Shown here piece by piece: positions 1 through 21,709 of a DNA stretch of 64,000 bases (the first letter of the stretch is position 1; every line of letters begins with the position of its first letter). Made by a program: the position numbers and the translations under genes. This DNA is from Perca fluviatilis (lineage: Eukaryota; Chordata; Actinopteri; Perciformes; Percidae): contig NC_053112.1 of NCBI RefSeq assembly GCF_010015445.1, positions 31,034,583 to 31,098,582 on the forward strand, read 5' to 3'. Under the pieces are notes generated by a model. That model was not told the DNA's origin, ran no database searches, and was given only the letters and a program-made list of their open reading frames with translations.

Positions 1-667
1 TGCTAAACTAGAGCTAAAGAGGCAGATGGTTGAGACCAAAAACAGAGCTAGATACAAAAACAAAAAGCTAGATACTCCTACAGTAGGGGGGAGGAAATAT
101 GATTTTTTTTCAAAAACAACCGGGTATTTGAATGTGAGGATAACAAAGGAGCAATGAGAAATGAGAGACAGAGGTTCGAGGATGTGATGGTATTAGTGAA
201 GCATTCTTGTTACCACCCAAACACCTTCCGTTCAGTTTACCAGTGCCGGCACATTTTAGTGTAGTTAGTTAAATAGCAGTACTATTTATGGCAGAGATAT
301 CTCGGTTTCAGTACTGACCAGGCATGGAAACATTCTTATTCTTCCCTGAGGCAGGGATAGGGGTTACTGCGTCTGCGAGGGCAAGAGGCGGGAAGAGGAA
401 GTTTTAAGCCTCACCCAACAGCTAGCATTCATTTCAACCACTCTGAAGAATCAGCCAACTGATTCTTGTAAAGATGTGACAACCAACACACAGTCTTGAA
501 TTGTATCAGCTATTAATAATCTGTGTATTGCAAGACTATTAATGTGGTCTTTTTTAAACAACCCAACCAAGAACAATGTATGATTTGTAGGCGCAGCTGG
601 TGATTGGGGATGTGGCATGGGAGGAGTGGGTGGGGGGGGGGGGTCATGCACAGTCAAAGAGTTTTAC

Positions 668-679
668 CTTCGGATTCAT
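668..679 (-). other. uso1: Candidate 12-bp in-frame microexon of USO1
   Basis: On the minus strand a pyrimidine-containing stretch ending in ACAG is followed by exactly 12 bases (ATGAATCCGAAG) and then GTAAAA. The preceding exon (918-994) ends one base into a codon. Joining the 12 bases adds Asp-Glu-Ser-Glu in frame, just after the acidic EEEQ segment, and leaves the same phase for the next exon. It would therefore be an optional, frame-neutral insert. This is inference from splice signals and phase only. Confidence 0.45.
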
Positions 680-3600
680 CTGTAGGGTTAAAACATGGAA
701 GAGAAAAAAGAGATGAGAATCTTTACATAAAACAGTCATTATCAGTGTACAGAAGAGGGAAATGCAAATTCACTGATGTCCAGTTGAAATGAACTTGCAC
801 ACACATGCAAACAAAACAAAGGCTCAGTCACCGATTACAGCAGCCACACAATAAGGAAGAATTATCTTCAAACGATAACCAATTTAAGGTTCTAATGATA
901 ATGGGAGGGTTTAATACCTTGCTCTTCCTCCTCATCATTGCAGATGATGTTGTACAGTGTGTCCAAAGCATAGCCAAGGATTTCAGAGTCAGACCTGTTC
1001 AAGTAGCAGGAAGAAGCAGTGTTAACAAAACACAAGTTTTATTGTTAACAAAACTTGAGTCAAACAAACAATGCTCTTTTTAGGACAACCTGACCAAATA
1101 AAAATACTTTATCAACACACCTGTCAGTTTGCAGTATGTTAATCAAGTGATCCATCGCCTGTGTGCCAACTTCCATGCGATATTTCTATAAAAGATAATA
1201 GGGAAGGCGAGTTTATTTGTAAAGTACCTTTCAACAAGGCAAGTAGAAGTGTTGGATATACGATATAAAGACACAAATACGATTTTGAAATAAGATAAAT
1301 AAAAAATAAAAAAGGTTTTAATTGATGAAACAGAAGACAGTGGTATTCTAATAATACTCATAAGATCAGTGATCCACTGTCAGGACAAGACAGTTTTAAA
1401 AATAAAGGCATTGTAATCTATGTGGACAAAGAAAAATAACAATTATGAACTTTGTATTGCATTTCTTAGAAAATAGAGGAAGTCTACACATCCGTGTCCG
1501 TGTTTCTGCACAGCACTGACACCGCTGTGTGTTAATGTGCAACCCTGTGCATCCTAAACCCCTTATTCATGCCTGATAAACTCCTTACTCATGGTTGACG
1601 TGGCAGCCAGTAACAAAACTGTCCATGAACAGAACTGAGATGTGGCTTCGGATAGGTCTATGTCAATGATCAGATCATTTTAATCAGATTTTGACAAATG
1701 AGAGCTTTATCCATGACCGGAGAGAAAACATACATTTACATGACATTAATACAGCGCTACAGGGATTTAATTCAACTGCTATTTTCTCCTTTGCTGACAG
1801 CTACCCCTGTACATCAAAACATGTTAATACACTAAACACCTACTGAATGAAAAAAAATGCTAGAAGAATGTGACTTAACACAAACCCCATCGTACACTCA
1901 GTTGCCAATTTATAATATCTACCTAGATAAAAAGTAATGCAGTCAAATACAACAGTCCTGCAATAAATATTTATAAGGTTATAATGTTCAGTTATTCAAA
2001 CTGCTTTTTATACTGAGAGGTGTTTTTAGTATATTGTTCACCCCATATCAATGGCAGTAAAACTAAATATTGAAAACACTCAGTAAAACCCAACAATTCA
2101 GCAGAACCACAGACTCCAAAATGATTATAAAATTTCAATAAACACCTCTCTAAAACAGTTTCAGCAAAAACAGAACATTATAAACTTCAGGACGGTAGTA
2201 TTTATTGAAGGACTGTTCTATTAGACAGCATTACATTTAGCTAGGTGTACCATATAAACTGGCAACCAACTCTATGTCTACTGCACCCATTTCCAATAAC
2301 TTTATACTTTACTGTACCTTAGAGAGGGACTTAAGAGCCCGGACAGCATCTCTGCGGTCTTCTAGGAGCGTCGAGGAGGCTACTCGGTCACATAGCTTCT
2401 GGATCTGTCAATAGAGGAATTATTATTTATTTTGCTTGCACTTCTGCCTAATATACGATCAAGAGAAGAAATCTGTATTCATGTCTTTATAAGGAGGGGC
2501 ATTTTGCAGATCAGTGGACGGGATGTTCCCTTATAGTTGTTTGTGTTTTTTTTCCGTCTGAGGCGTTATGATATGAAAAGAAATGCATATGTTTTAATAC
2601 TTTGCTCTAATCTTTGTTAATTATTGGAAAGGAAAAAAAAATCTTCTTTGGTTAGCATGGTCACAACCAGCAGAGATATTCAATCAGTAACATATGTCAC
2701 AATTGTTTTAATTTAAGGAGCCAAAAAGGTTAGGAAACACTGGTCTAGAGGACAGAATAACTTATTTTGTTCTAGAAATAGGGCAAGGAATTTTCAATCG
2801 CAATGAACACTATATCTTAGGTGTATGGGACAAGAATACATTTATAATACAGTATATTTACTGTAAATATGATTTACTTACTCAAAAGAAAAAAAAGAGT
2901 GGGATTAATGTTTAGTTACTCTTTAAACTGGGAAAGACAGCACTGATGTAAAAGTTTCTTGATGAAATGTATTGTGCATTCTGCAGGAGGAACACGCAGC
3001 CCATCAGCCAAAACAGGAATGTCTACCGATAAAGATCTGATTATGTGGCTATAATGCTCCGGCAATGCCTACAATACTCTGCGTGCCTGTCAAATGCTGC
3101 TGTAGGCCTACATCAAGATGCTGATTGTTTCATTCTGGGATTACACCCTGTGATGATTTGATACTTTATTTTATACCGCTAGAAACTGAATAGGTTTGGG
3201 TGCTGAACAACACAAGCACATTGAAGATGTCACCTTGGACGGTGATAAGAAATGTTCACTATTTTACGGACTAACCAATTATGAAGACAAACGAGAGAAG
3301 ACAATCAGCAGATTAATCGACAATTAAAGTAAACGTTTTTTGCAGACCTACATGACAGTGCATAGCAAGAAGGCGGCCTATTTGTATGTGGTACTAATTG
3401 CCTTTAATTCAACCCGCTATACTGGATGTGAATGTATTTAGTTTATGTATTGTTGGAGGTTCTTTGAAAATAAAGACATTGTAGGACGATGTTGATTGAG
3501 GGACTGACAGCTGATAGTCCTCGTATTCATTATTGCCCGTTTTCTTTCCTCCATGTTCCCATTCATCACAGCTGCACGTAGAGAAACCAGCAGATATGTC

Positions 3601-3927
3601 AGACAGCCCTGCTGCTGGCTGACAGACAGATATGCTAGGTTAGCTAATTAGCCTCCTAAACTAGCTCGTTGTTCTGATTTAGGGAGGGCCCAGCCTCTCA
3701 ATATGTCATACTGGGTGTTTTTTTAGAGAAAGAAATTAACCCTCAGTGTACAAACACACGCTTTATTGCTGACGTGTGCGTGGTCTCAGTTTGTCAGGTA
3801 AACAGTGGTGGAAATGTTAGCTAGCTGCAGTTAGCCGCAGCTAGCCGGGCTGGTTTCCTACCGTCTCCGCTCCGGACGGCTGCGGCCCGGCTGCCTGCCC
3901 ACCCATCACTCCTCTTAAGAAGTTCAT
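668..3927 (-). CDS. uso1: General vesicular transport factor p115 (USO1), 5' part
   Basis: USO1/p115 is a peripheral Golgi tether that docks ER-to-Golgi vesicles. Only its N-terminal armadillo-like head begins here; the gene continues past base 1. Coding exons in transcript order: 3862-3927 (22 residues starting MNFLRGVMGG), 2318-2404 (IQKLCDRVASST...LKSLSK), 1121-1185 (KYRMEVGTQAMDHL), 918-994 (SDSEILGYALDTLYN, then an acidic EEEQ stretch) and a possible 12-bp exon at 668-679. All have AG/GT borders and the reading phase is kept across each junction. The residues match the known vertebrate p115 N-terminus almost position for position. The start is the first ATG and gives the expected family N-terminus. 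No exon encoding the next part of the head was recognised in 1-667, so that exon is probably outside the window. Identification is very sure; the small exon is tentative. Confidence 0.95.
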
Positions 3928-4110
3928 CTTTATAAACGTCCTCTCGGTGCCGTATTCAAAGCGTCTCTCCTTCTAAAAAAAAAAAAAGAAACCTCACACT
4001 TCCCCCTCAGTGATCCGTGAACAACTATGTGAATAGAAAAGAAAAAAAGGTCCACAATGATGATTGTGTACACTGACTAATCGACCCCGGAACACAAATG
4101 TGAGGGCACT

Positions 4111-4122
4111 ACGCATGCGCGC
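4111..4122. promoter_or_regulatory. NRF1-like palindromic site upstream of USO1
   Basis: The sequence ACGCATGCGCGC lies about 185 bases upstream of the USO1 start codon, in a locally GC-rich patch. It matches the NRF1 consensus YGCGCAYGCGCR at 11 of 12 positions on the minus strand. NRF1 sites of this kind are common in TATA-less housekeeping promoters, which fits USO1. No TATA box was seen. The function is inferred. Confidence 0.45.
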
Positions 4123-5297
4123 AGACGTGGCGATACGTGGCTGATCAGCACTTGTTTAAACGGCAAGAAAGTAATTGATTATACTGTGAGTGTGAAAGAT
4201 CATACACTAATACAAAGACCAATTTCATTCAGTTCACTGTGAAAAATAATATAAAGGCAGTGATGGAAAAATAATAAATAATAATAATAATTGAAGTACA
4301 GTTGTATCAGCAAAATAATTATAGCAATAAGAAAAGTACAGTAGGCTACTCTGTCAGTGCTATTTTAGTATATATAATTAGAATAATATTAACATTGAAT
4401 GTTGTTGTATATAATGATTTAGGCCTACTTTAATTCAAAATGAGGGCTTTGTACTCATATCCTTTAGGCTATTTCAGTAAAAGTAGAAATAACATTGTCT
4501 AAACAATAGTTCAGTTACTTACTGTAAGTAAAGGTAAAGTATTATCACCCAAATGTACATAAAGCATCAAATAAATCTTATTATGCAGAAGGGCTCCTTT
4601 CATAGTGTTACATTATGATAGGATATCAGTGGACTAGTCTTGTAGAGAGGCCCTGTGTCAAAATATTAAGATAAATGCAAGATATGATAAAAAAGTAAAC
4701 AGTAAAAAAAAAGAAAAGCTAAATATAATAACTAGAGAGAGTGAACTGTTTAATTCACACAATACAAAGAATTGCACATAGGAAATGTTCATATTGATGT
4801 TGCAGTTTAGTTAACATTGCGCACGAGTGAGTTGTTAGTGATTAGTGTTAAGTATAATCAGTGATGGTTGATTAGGATAGGCGCACTGTAATTGTAATGT
4901 AATGTTTTTATGGATTGATGAATTGAAAACAATTACACATGACCCCATCTGCCATATGACTGCTCTAATGTCTGGGTTGACTGTAGTTACTCACTGTGCT
5001 CTTTAGCATGTAGCTTGTACCTCTTCTTTTTGTCCCTCACAGGGCCAAAGCACTGAGCTGAGCTCAGACTGTTTCTCAGTCAGTGAACCTTGTTTCGCCA
5101 CACTTAAGAAAAATACGGACAAGCTGATTTGTGTACAGTAATTAAAGTAATTAAGATTCTGTTGATAAAGTGATGCAATTTGATGAATAAATGATAATTA
5201 CAGTAGTAGTGGGTAGTAGTGAGTCATAAAACAAATCAATTAGCAAAACAAATATGGTATCACCCCTTGTTTTAAAAAGCTTCTCGGAGGGTCCTCA
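4123..5297. other. Intergenic region between USO1 and the SCPP-like gene
   Basis: AT-rich DNA between two divergently oriented genes. It must hold the promoter and non-coding first exon of the plus-strand SCPP-like gene, since SCPP genes usually have a non-coding exon 1, but no convincing TATA box or donor could be assigned. A short AATAATAATAAT tract lies near 4275. No coding potential was seen. Confidence 0.5.
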
Positions 5298-5317
5298 GAA
5301 AACATTTTCTGTCAGCG

Positions 5318-5573
5318 ATGGAACTGATAACAACAGCAGCTCTGATTTTTCTTCTGTGCTTACAGATACAAAACACAGGTAAGAGTCCTTTCAGCCATCG
5401 TTCTTTAACGTACTATTTAGAATAGCATATTGTACAGAGGACAGAGATGTTTTTATCACTGACTGTCAGAATGCCCTGGCAGTTATACTGAGGTCATGTC
5501 CTCGGATAGAGGGTCTCGTATGTTGTACAGACTGTACAACCAGTTGAGGGAATTTTGCGATTTGGGGGGGAAA

Positions 5574-5637
<64 letters not shown>

Positions 5638-6398
5638 TATCTCACAAAAGTGTATCTAACATTTTAGTAAATATTTCATTATATCTTTTAATGGGACAAC
5701 ACTGAAGAAATTACACTTTGCTACAATGTAAAGTATTAAGTGTACAGCTTGTATAACAGTGTAAATGTGCTGTCCCCTCAAAATAACTCAACACACAGCC
5801 ATTAATGTCTAAACCGCTGGCAACAAAAGTGAGTACACTCCTATGTTAAAGTCCCATAGAGGCAGGCAGATTTTTATTTTTAAAGGCCAGTTATTTCATG
5901 GATCCAGGATACATCCTGATAAAGTTCCCTTGGCCTTTGGAATTAAAATAGCCCCACATCATCACATGCCCTTCACACCATACCTAGAGATTAGCATGGG
6001 GTACTTTCCATAAAATCATCTCTCAATGCAAATCAAACCAGATATTAGGCTAACCGACATAAAACCATGAGATGATGTGGGGCTATTTTAATTCCAAAGG
6101 CCAAGGGAACTTTATCAGGATGCATAGTATCCTGGATCCATGAAATAACTGGCCTTTAAAAATAAAAATCTGCACACCTCTATGGGGTGTACTCACTTTT
6201 GTTGCCAGCGGTTTAGACATTAATGGCTGTGTGTTGAGTTATTTTGAGGGGACAGCACATTTACATTGTTATACAAGCTGTACACTTAATACTTTACATT
6301 GTAGCAAAGTGTAATTTCTTCAGTGTTTTCCCATTAAAAGATATAATGAAATATTTATTAAAATGTGAGGGGTGTACTCACTTTTGTGAGATACTGTG

Positions 6399-6432
<34 letters not shown>

Positions 6433-7351
6433 ATTAACTTGACTTACTTAACTACTCTTTTCCAGGAATTTGGGATGGGGTTAGAAACCTGCTTGGAGTA
6501 TAAATTCTACATATTTTGTAGGCTGATTCCAATATCTTTGGACTAAATATATTAAATTGAGAATTAATAAATAAAATGTTGAGGAACATCCAAATCATTC
6601 ATATTCATAGGAGGGAGGTAATTACACTCATGACCTCAATGTTTCTAAAATCCTGGCGATGGCCTTGCATTTAGCAATCCTTTGAAATGGTGAAATTCGT
6701 AGACATAATAATTTGTCTTTTCTCCAAGGAGCTCTTCCTGTTAGGTATAGCCTTGAAGACACTTCAGGAAATGGCAAACAAGGTATGAAATGAGTCAATT
6801 TCTCTGCACTACAATTTGAGAACTTTAATATTCCCAATTAATCCCAAGAGTGATGCCACATCATATTTGCATTGCTTCTTTTCCCAGGCTACTTTGTGAG
6901 AGAAACAGTTGCTGCAAAGACAAAAAATGAGAATCCCCCATGTCAGATTTTTCCTGTCCCTGATGATCCTTTGACCACCACTCCTCTACCTCCGATCTCT
7001 GTCAGTAAACTAGGACAGACCCCTCCTCCTCCCCCTAATGTCTTCTACCAACCTATCATGCCTTATTACGTTCTCCAGTATCCAGTCAAAGGAGGGTCTT
7101 ACGTGTATGGACAAGGTGCTGATAATGCCGGGTTTATACAAGTAGGGGGTCAGCTTCTTCCACACTCACCTGTTGGTGCATCCGGTTCTCTCCCATTTCC
7201 TCGGTGGTTCTTGGATCTCCAGAGAGACAAACACCTCCCAGTGGGCCCTCAAAGCAATCCAAAAGGAAATCAAAGAGGTCCCCTCCAGACTCAAAGCTTT
7301 GATTCTATATCCAGTGAAACATCATCTGAAGAGGATGGTGACAGTGACTGA
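5318..7351 (+). CDS. SCPP-like secreted acidic phosphoprotein
   Basis: There are two coding exons, 5318-5378 and 6888-7351, joined in phase 1, giving 174 aa. Exon one encodes a signal peptide (MELITTAALIFLLCLQ); a plausible acceptor (CTCAG, ending 5298) lies just before it, so an upstream non-coding exon is likely. Exon two encodes a Pro-rich body with TPLPP and a PPPPP run, then a Tyr/Pro/Gln segment (MPYYVLQYP). It ends in an acidic serine cluster (SISSETSSEEDGDSD) containing Ser-x-Glu motifs, the recognition pattern of the Fam20C secretory kinase. A phase-1 signal-peptide exon, P/Q-rich body and phosphorylatable acidic tail are the hallmarks of the SCPP family of bone, tooth and scale matrix proteins. 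The exact member cannot be told because these proteins diverge quickly. Intron 1 holds a large foldback transposon. An unseen small exon within the intron is possible. Confidence 0.75.
5575..5634. repeat. (TA)n microsatellite in SCPP-like intron 1
   Basis: About 30 uninterrupted TA units. They continue after the adjoining foldback element as a second, shorter TA run at about 6399-6422 followed by CA units, as if the element had inserted into one TA tract. Confidence 0.95.
5635..6396. mobile_element. Foldback Tc1/mariner-type non-autonomous element
   Basis: The segment begins CAGTATCTCACAAAAGTG and ends with the reverse complement (CACTTTTGTGAGATACTG), flanked by TA on both sides, as expected of Tc1/mariner insertions. 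The two halves are near-complete inverted copies of each other: roughly 5635-5985 pairs with 6065-6396, around a loop of some 70-80 bases. Shared landmarks in opposite orientation include the GGCCTTTGGAATTAAAATAG and CAACAAAAGTGAG(T) segments. No transposase coding is visible. It lies in intron 1 of the SCPP-like gene. Confidence 0.85.
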
Positions 7352-8080
7352 ATTGATGCTGGAGGATGAGACTGATTCTATTCTTTGAATATACCAAAAT
7401 GTAAATGAATAACTGTATTAAGGATTCAAACAATGTATGCAGTTGTTAATTTCCACTGGAGGGTGTCTTTCAGATCTTAAAGGGGTCCGGTGGAGTTTTC
7501 TTGTGAACAAAAGTTTCTGTTCTACATCCAGTTACTCACTGAAACAAATTGCGTCTTGAACGTCTTTCCTTCCTCATAAAGCATTTGCAAAGCTGATTTT
7601 CTTAAATGTTTTTCTTTCACATCCATGTTACTGCTAGCTTGGAGTCTGTTCTCTTTGTTGTTACATTAGTGTGCATCTTGACGAGTCACCACCACCTGTA
7701 GAGCAGTAGAATAACGTGCAACCATTGGCTGAAATGTAGCAGAATCTTTATAGGGCTACTGCAGCAACTGGGCACTCCCATTTCATTGGGGGATTTGAGA
7801 GAGAAATTTAAAAAATGTAATGTTAGTCCTTAGTATGAGTCAAGCTATGAACGCACTGCATCTGCAAATGCATCCACATATCTTAAACTGTGAAATATTT
7901 GAGTTCTAAATTAGTTTTCTCTAAACCCAAGCCGGGATTTTATCCGGACTTGACAAACCTTTTGGATTAATACGACAGGCTGAGTAGGACTAACCATGAC
8001 AAGTAAACCAAGTGCCCCTTACTAATTATAAATACTGTAAGTGTAATGCTTGCAAAATAAAAATCAGGTTATCACCAAAA
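7352..8080 (+). other. Probable 3' UTR of the SCPP-like gene with poly(A) signal
   Basis: There is no coding potential after the stop at 7349-7351. A canonical AATAAA lies at 8056-8061, giving a 3' UTR of about 0.72 kb. This places the end of the transcript only about 160 bases from the probable end of the convergent G3BP2 transcript. Confidence 0.55.
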
Positions 8081-8224
8081 CATGTCTTTCAAAGGGCGAA
8101 ATATTTGAGATATAAACAAATAATGATCTTGTGCATATCTCTGCATCAACTCTAGCTGTCAGATCTGCACCACAGCAAAGAGCTCCTTTATGGAGGAACC
8201 TGCAAACATGACAAACGGTATGAG

Positions 8225-11209
8225 TGGTGCTGATATCAGTAGTTTATTGTATGTTAAGTCCAACACATAAAAAAAAAAAAAGGAAAAATAAAAATAAAAC
8301 TCCAAAAAAAAAAAAAAAAAATCTCCACCTGCAACACTTTTGTACTAGCAACAAGTAACCACAGTAAAATTAAGATGGCTGCCAACTGTTTGCCACTTCT
8401 AAAGCCAAGAAAGTACTTCTATTGTCATTCAAAAAAAGGACTGGAATGATACACTGAGGATCCATTCTACTGCGTTTTCAACCACAGGTAAATTAATTTA
8501 CAGTTTTTTTTCTCTCTTTTGAGGACCCTTTAAAAGTTTGGAAAAAGGTGGGTAATGGAAAACGTTGGTGAAAAAAAAAAAAATGAACTATCCCAACTGT
8601 AAATGTATATCCTCAAACGTTTAACCTTCAGTATGATGTAAAAGCACAAATTGGTCTGAAAGCATGATGGCTCTTCTTCGTCACCCTCTTCATTGACCAT
8701 TGCTGTAAAAAGCATGAATGCAGTCAAGTGCTTGGGTTAAGCAATTACCTGACAAATAAACAGTCGGTGTAGAGGCACCCACGCGAAAATGTTAAAAACA
8801 CTCGAAAGACCAAAGAGCTGTATTTCTTTTCCGGAATATCAAGTCTAAGATTGATGGTAACAAATTAAGAGTCTCTCTATTGAAAACTAATCTCACATCG
8901 GAAATTATTTCATCCCAACTACAAAAGGGACAGTAAGCGAGCATTACTGTGGAAAACTACATATATTATGCCATGTCTGTACATCAAATCTTGTTTTTAA
9001 CTGCGAGAGAGCAAATTTTCTTTCATGTTAAGAGGAGCACTAATATTTTATTTTTTGACTGCCAGATGACAAATTTGGAGAGAGTCTGTGTTCAAAATGA
9101 GATTGTCCCCAAAATGTTGAAAATAGTGCAATACCACCAGACAAGGAAGACCTCATGAGTATTTTAGTCAAGAAAAATGCTACATCAATTCCACTTCCCA
9201 TTTCAGTGCAAGATAAAAAAATAAAAAATAAAAGTCATGTTTTCCTTTCCCGCTGAAACCAAAAGGTCTTCCCTCCCTACAGAGTGGTAAAAAGAAAGTA
9301 AACTAGAGGACAAGAGGGAGACGACTAGTATGGTGTTCAGATCAGACTTGTCTTGAATGGAAAAAATAAATGAATAAAAAAAAATAAAAAATGAAGCACA
9401 ATGAATAATCAGCATATGAAAATACAAATGCATAAACAGCTAGAAAAGTGAGCACAATTATTTGCTAGTCTGTAGGCTGGTACTACGGCCAGCCCACCCA
9501 CACAGATCATTAGAAAATTGTTGCTGAGAAACGAACAGTCCGACGACTTTTTTGCCATGAGTTGCAAAAACTATGGTCAGACTGAAAGTAAGGATCATTG
9601 TGAGACTTTTACCGTCTCAAAGCGGGAAACCTTAGTTCACTGAAATCACGGTTGTGTAGAGCTACGACTTCTTAAACCAAGGAGCAAGCATTTCACTTCT
9701 TTAATGTACCTTTTTTTTGGGGGATTGTTCTTCAGATGCACCTCTTAACCATTTAACATTTAATAGAACTGGAGGCACCTATTGTCTCTACAAAACCCAA
9801 GAACAGACAACATACAAAACAAATGTACAAAACTCACAGCAGATCATCTTAGGTAGTAAAATAGTATGGAAAAATGAAAAAAGGTGAAAAATGCACCTGG
9901 GGAGAAGAAAAAATAAAATTAAATAAAAAAAAAAAACTTGTGAACACTGCAGGGTTTTTTGTTTTTTTTCCTATTTGCTCCCAAAAACAATAGTTCAAAA
10001 TGAGCAGCTCTATATTAAGAGGCAGAATGCCCCAAACCGCTTGGGGACTAAGACTGGAAAAGGTGAAATAGAAGGCACCATTCATGCTTTTATAAAGTCG
10101 AGAGAGAAATTAAAAAAAATACACAGAAAACAAAAACATACAGTAAACTATGATTTTTGCTGTACATTTATTCTGTTACTCTGAGAGGAAGGGAGGGAAG
10201 AAAGAGGGAAGGGGTCGTCCATCCCAGTTTTGCGGTCTAGCTGGCAGGGAAAAACATGAAGAAAAACAAACTTGAAATCAAAAGAAAAAACAGAGCGAGC
10301 CACCACTCTTAGATTGTTCAACTTCGTTTCTTGTGTATCCTTTGTCCCCCCACTCATTTGGTGAAAGTCCAGGATTTGAGCTTTTTTATATTTCTTATTC
10401 GATTTATAAATGAGGAAAAATATAATGTAGATTTGCTTGTCATCTTGTCCATCCAGCCAGTAATTGAAGCGTAGTTTTGGGTCAAAAGTGTGAAAAGTAC
10501 ATTGGTCACAGCAGACGGGCTGTGAGCGAGGTCTGCCCCGGAAAGTCGCATCGTTTTGAGACAAAACCGGTCTCTCCAGCTGCATTCCGAGCATGGATGT
10601 CAATGTAATACGACAAAAAGTACCCATTAGTGCATATTGATGAGTGCATTATGCAATTTTGAAGCAGTGGTCTCTCAAAAGGAAAAAAGTAAAAGGCAAG
10701 CTTTTCCCCTGGAACTGCACAAATTTTGCATCTCACTCTTTTCCAACAGTAACGGGCAGAAAACTACCATATAAAATGTGCAATAGAGGGATTTCGTGAA
10801 GCAGCGCCCCAGTTAAGTCAAGGCATATAATCTCTTTTCCAAATGATGGGCTGTATTATCGTAGTTAAAAGTCCCATCAGTCCCTCCTAATGTGGCAGAT
10901 TACTCCTGGTTGGTTTCGCCTTTTTTCACGAATTTACAAATTAAAGTTTGTGAATTCTTGAGATACCTGAAAAGGATGCTCAGCTCACAACTAATAAGTG
11001 AATTTTTTTGTTTGCTTATTTTGTTTTGTCTATTTCACAAACAAAGGTTGACAGGCTGTGTCACATTCCAAAGCAAAGAGGGAACAAAAAATAAAAATAA
11101 AACAAAAAAACAAATATATACGTTTATACATGAAGATTTCTTTTCGTTAACGAGAACGGTTGAAGATGAAGAACGCGGTACTACTTCCACACTGCATGTG
11201 GTGCTCTTC
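8225..11209 (-). other. g3bp2: Probable long 3' UTR of G3BP2
   Basis: About 3 kb follows the G3BP2 stop codon without any recognisable gene. It is AT-rich with many poly(A) and poly(T) runs. A minus-strand AATAAA (8243-8248 on the plus strand) would end the transcript near 8225; nearer TTTATT motifs, for example near 9048, could give shorter forms. A long 3' UTR is usual for vertebrate G3BP2. The open frames in it, such as 10148-10627 minus, have no family resemblance and are taken as chance. Confidence 0.5.
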
Positions 11210-20400
<9,191 letters not shown>

Positions 20401-21709
20401 TGATAGGTTCTATTTATTGTTTTACCCCTGCAATATGGGGCAGGGAACCCCCATCACAAAGATTCAGCCAATAGACTGTTTACACTAGGCAACATAAATT
20501 ATGACGCCAAACAAATAACCACGCCCCCCAAACTTTCTACCAATGCTGTGCCAAAAACATTAACTTAAACTTGACTGTAGCTAGTAGTATTGATCGTATT
20601 GATCATCACACTTGTGTCGTGTTATTTTGCTTAATACTACTACCTATTACTCTTCAGTGCCTTTTTTGCTGACCTATAACTCAAAAACTCTTCATTCTAC
20701 AAATACAGTTTTATACATGTGTCATTTTGTGTACTTTCCAGCCTATAATACAAAATGGCATACATTTGCATTTTTAATGAAAAATCCATGAAAGTTGTCC
20801 TTTTGGTACACATCTTCCATGGTTTTAAAGGGGCACTCCCAGATTTTACATTTGAAGATAAGTTTATTCATCACAAGGTGTGAAAATAGTTACAACCTAG
20901 TTGGGCAGGTAGATCTTGTGAAAAATGCTTTTGAGTTGCATCACAAAAATTGTATCCAGCATTTTTTAGGCTTGACCTATACTCACGAGTCACGACTAAA
21001 AAGTCAGAATGTCCCAGTATCTGTTGCTTTGATTTTGACCAGTCTCTTTTTTAAGGATAGGTTCACAAATGTTCAAATCTGTCTTAAAACAATAGCAGGT
21101 GCCCATATGACAACATGGCATCATGACTTTGCGTAAACATGCAGAGTGAAACAAGAATTGTGTTTTGATACAAATGTATACATTTAGCAATGGGGATGCA
21201 TAGTTCCTGATGTTTTTAGTATTCTGGTCACTGGTGTAGGGCTTAAAAAGTCTGGATATTGAGCACCACCGAGTGGTCAAACAAGTTTTGTGACTTATAC
21301 TTTGGGTAAAGCAGTTAATGCATCCACCATCATTTTGGTAACACAGTATTATCACAACATCCTATCAAATAAAAACACTTATATTAGAAAAATATAACAG
21401 AAGCATTATACATCAGTATGTATTTTGTTGCTCAGGTAAAAATGAAGAGTTAAATATAGGGGAAAAAACAATCAGAAAGAACACTTTAATGATCCCCTCA
21501 GTTGCTCAGTTGCAGTTGCTCACGGTCACATTCAAGGTAAAAGGGGGGGGTGTCTAACTTCGTGTCAGTCACTGTTCGTGTCAGTCACTGCTCATGCACA
21601 CACATTCATTCTCCCTTGTGGGGGGAGGGGCTTAGTCTTGGGCTTTAGCGGAAAGGGGGGAGGGACTAAGTAGGAGGGCTAAATCCTGGATCTTCACAAT
21701 CCTACCTAC

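Noticed and set aside
5496..5705. Open frames with long Ile-Tyr repeats (also 6244-6546, 61262-61552, 61329-61562)
   Set aside because: These are translated (TA)n microsatellites.
6732..6747. Possible 16-bp extra exon in the SCPP-like intron (CCAAG ... GTATAG)
   Set aside because: Including it would shift the second exon out of its long open frame.
6872..6887. Upstream extension of the SCPP-like second exon to a TTG start
   Set aside because: Bases 6871-6887 are a pyrimidine tract and CAG acceptor; the real N-terminus is the signal-peptide exon at 5318.
10148..10627. 159-codon minus-strand open frame in the G3BP2 3' UTR
   Set aside because: Composition is that of translated UTR (Phe, Lys, Tyr runs), with no domain or signal peptide and no splice or initiation support.
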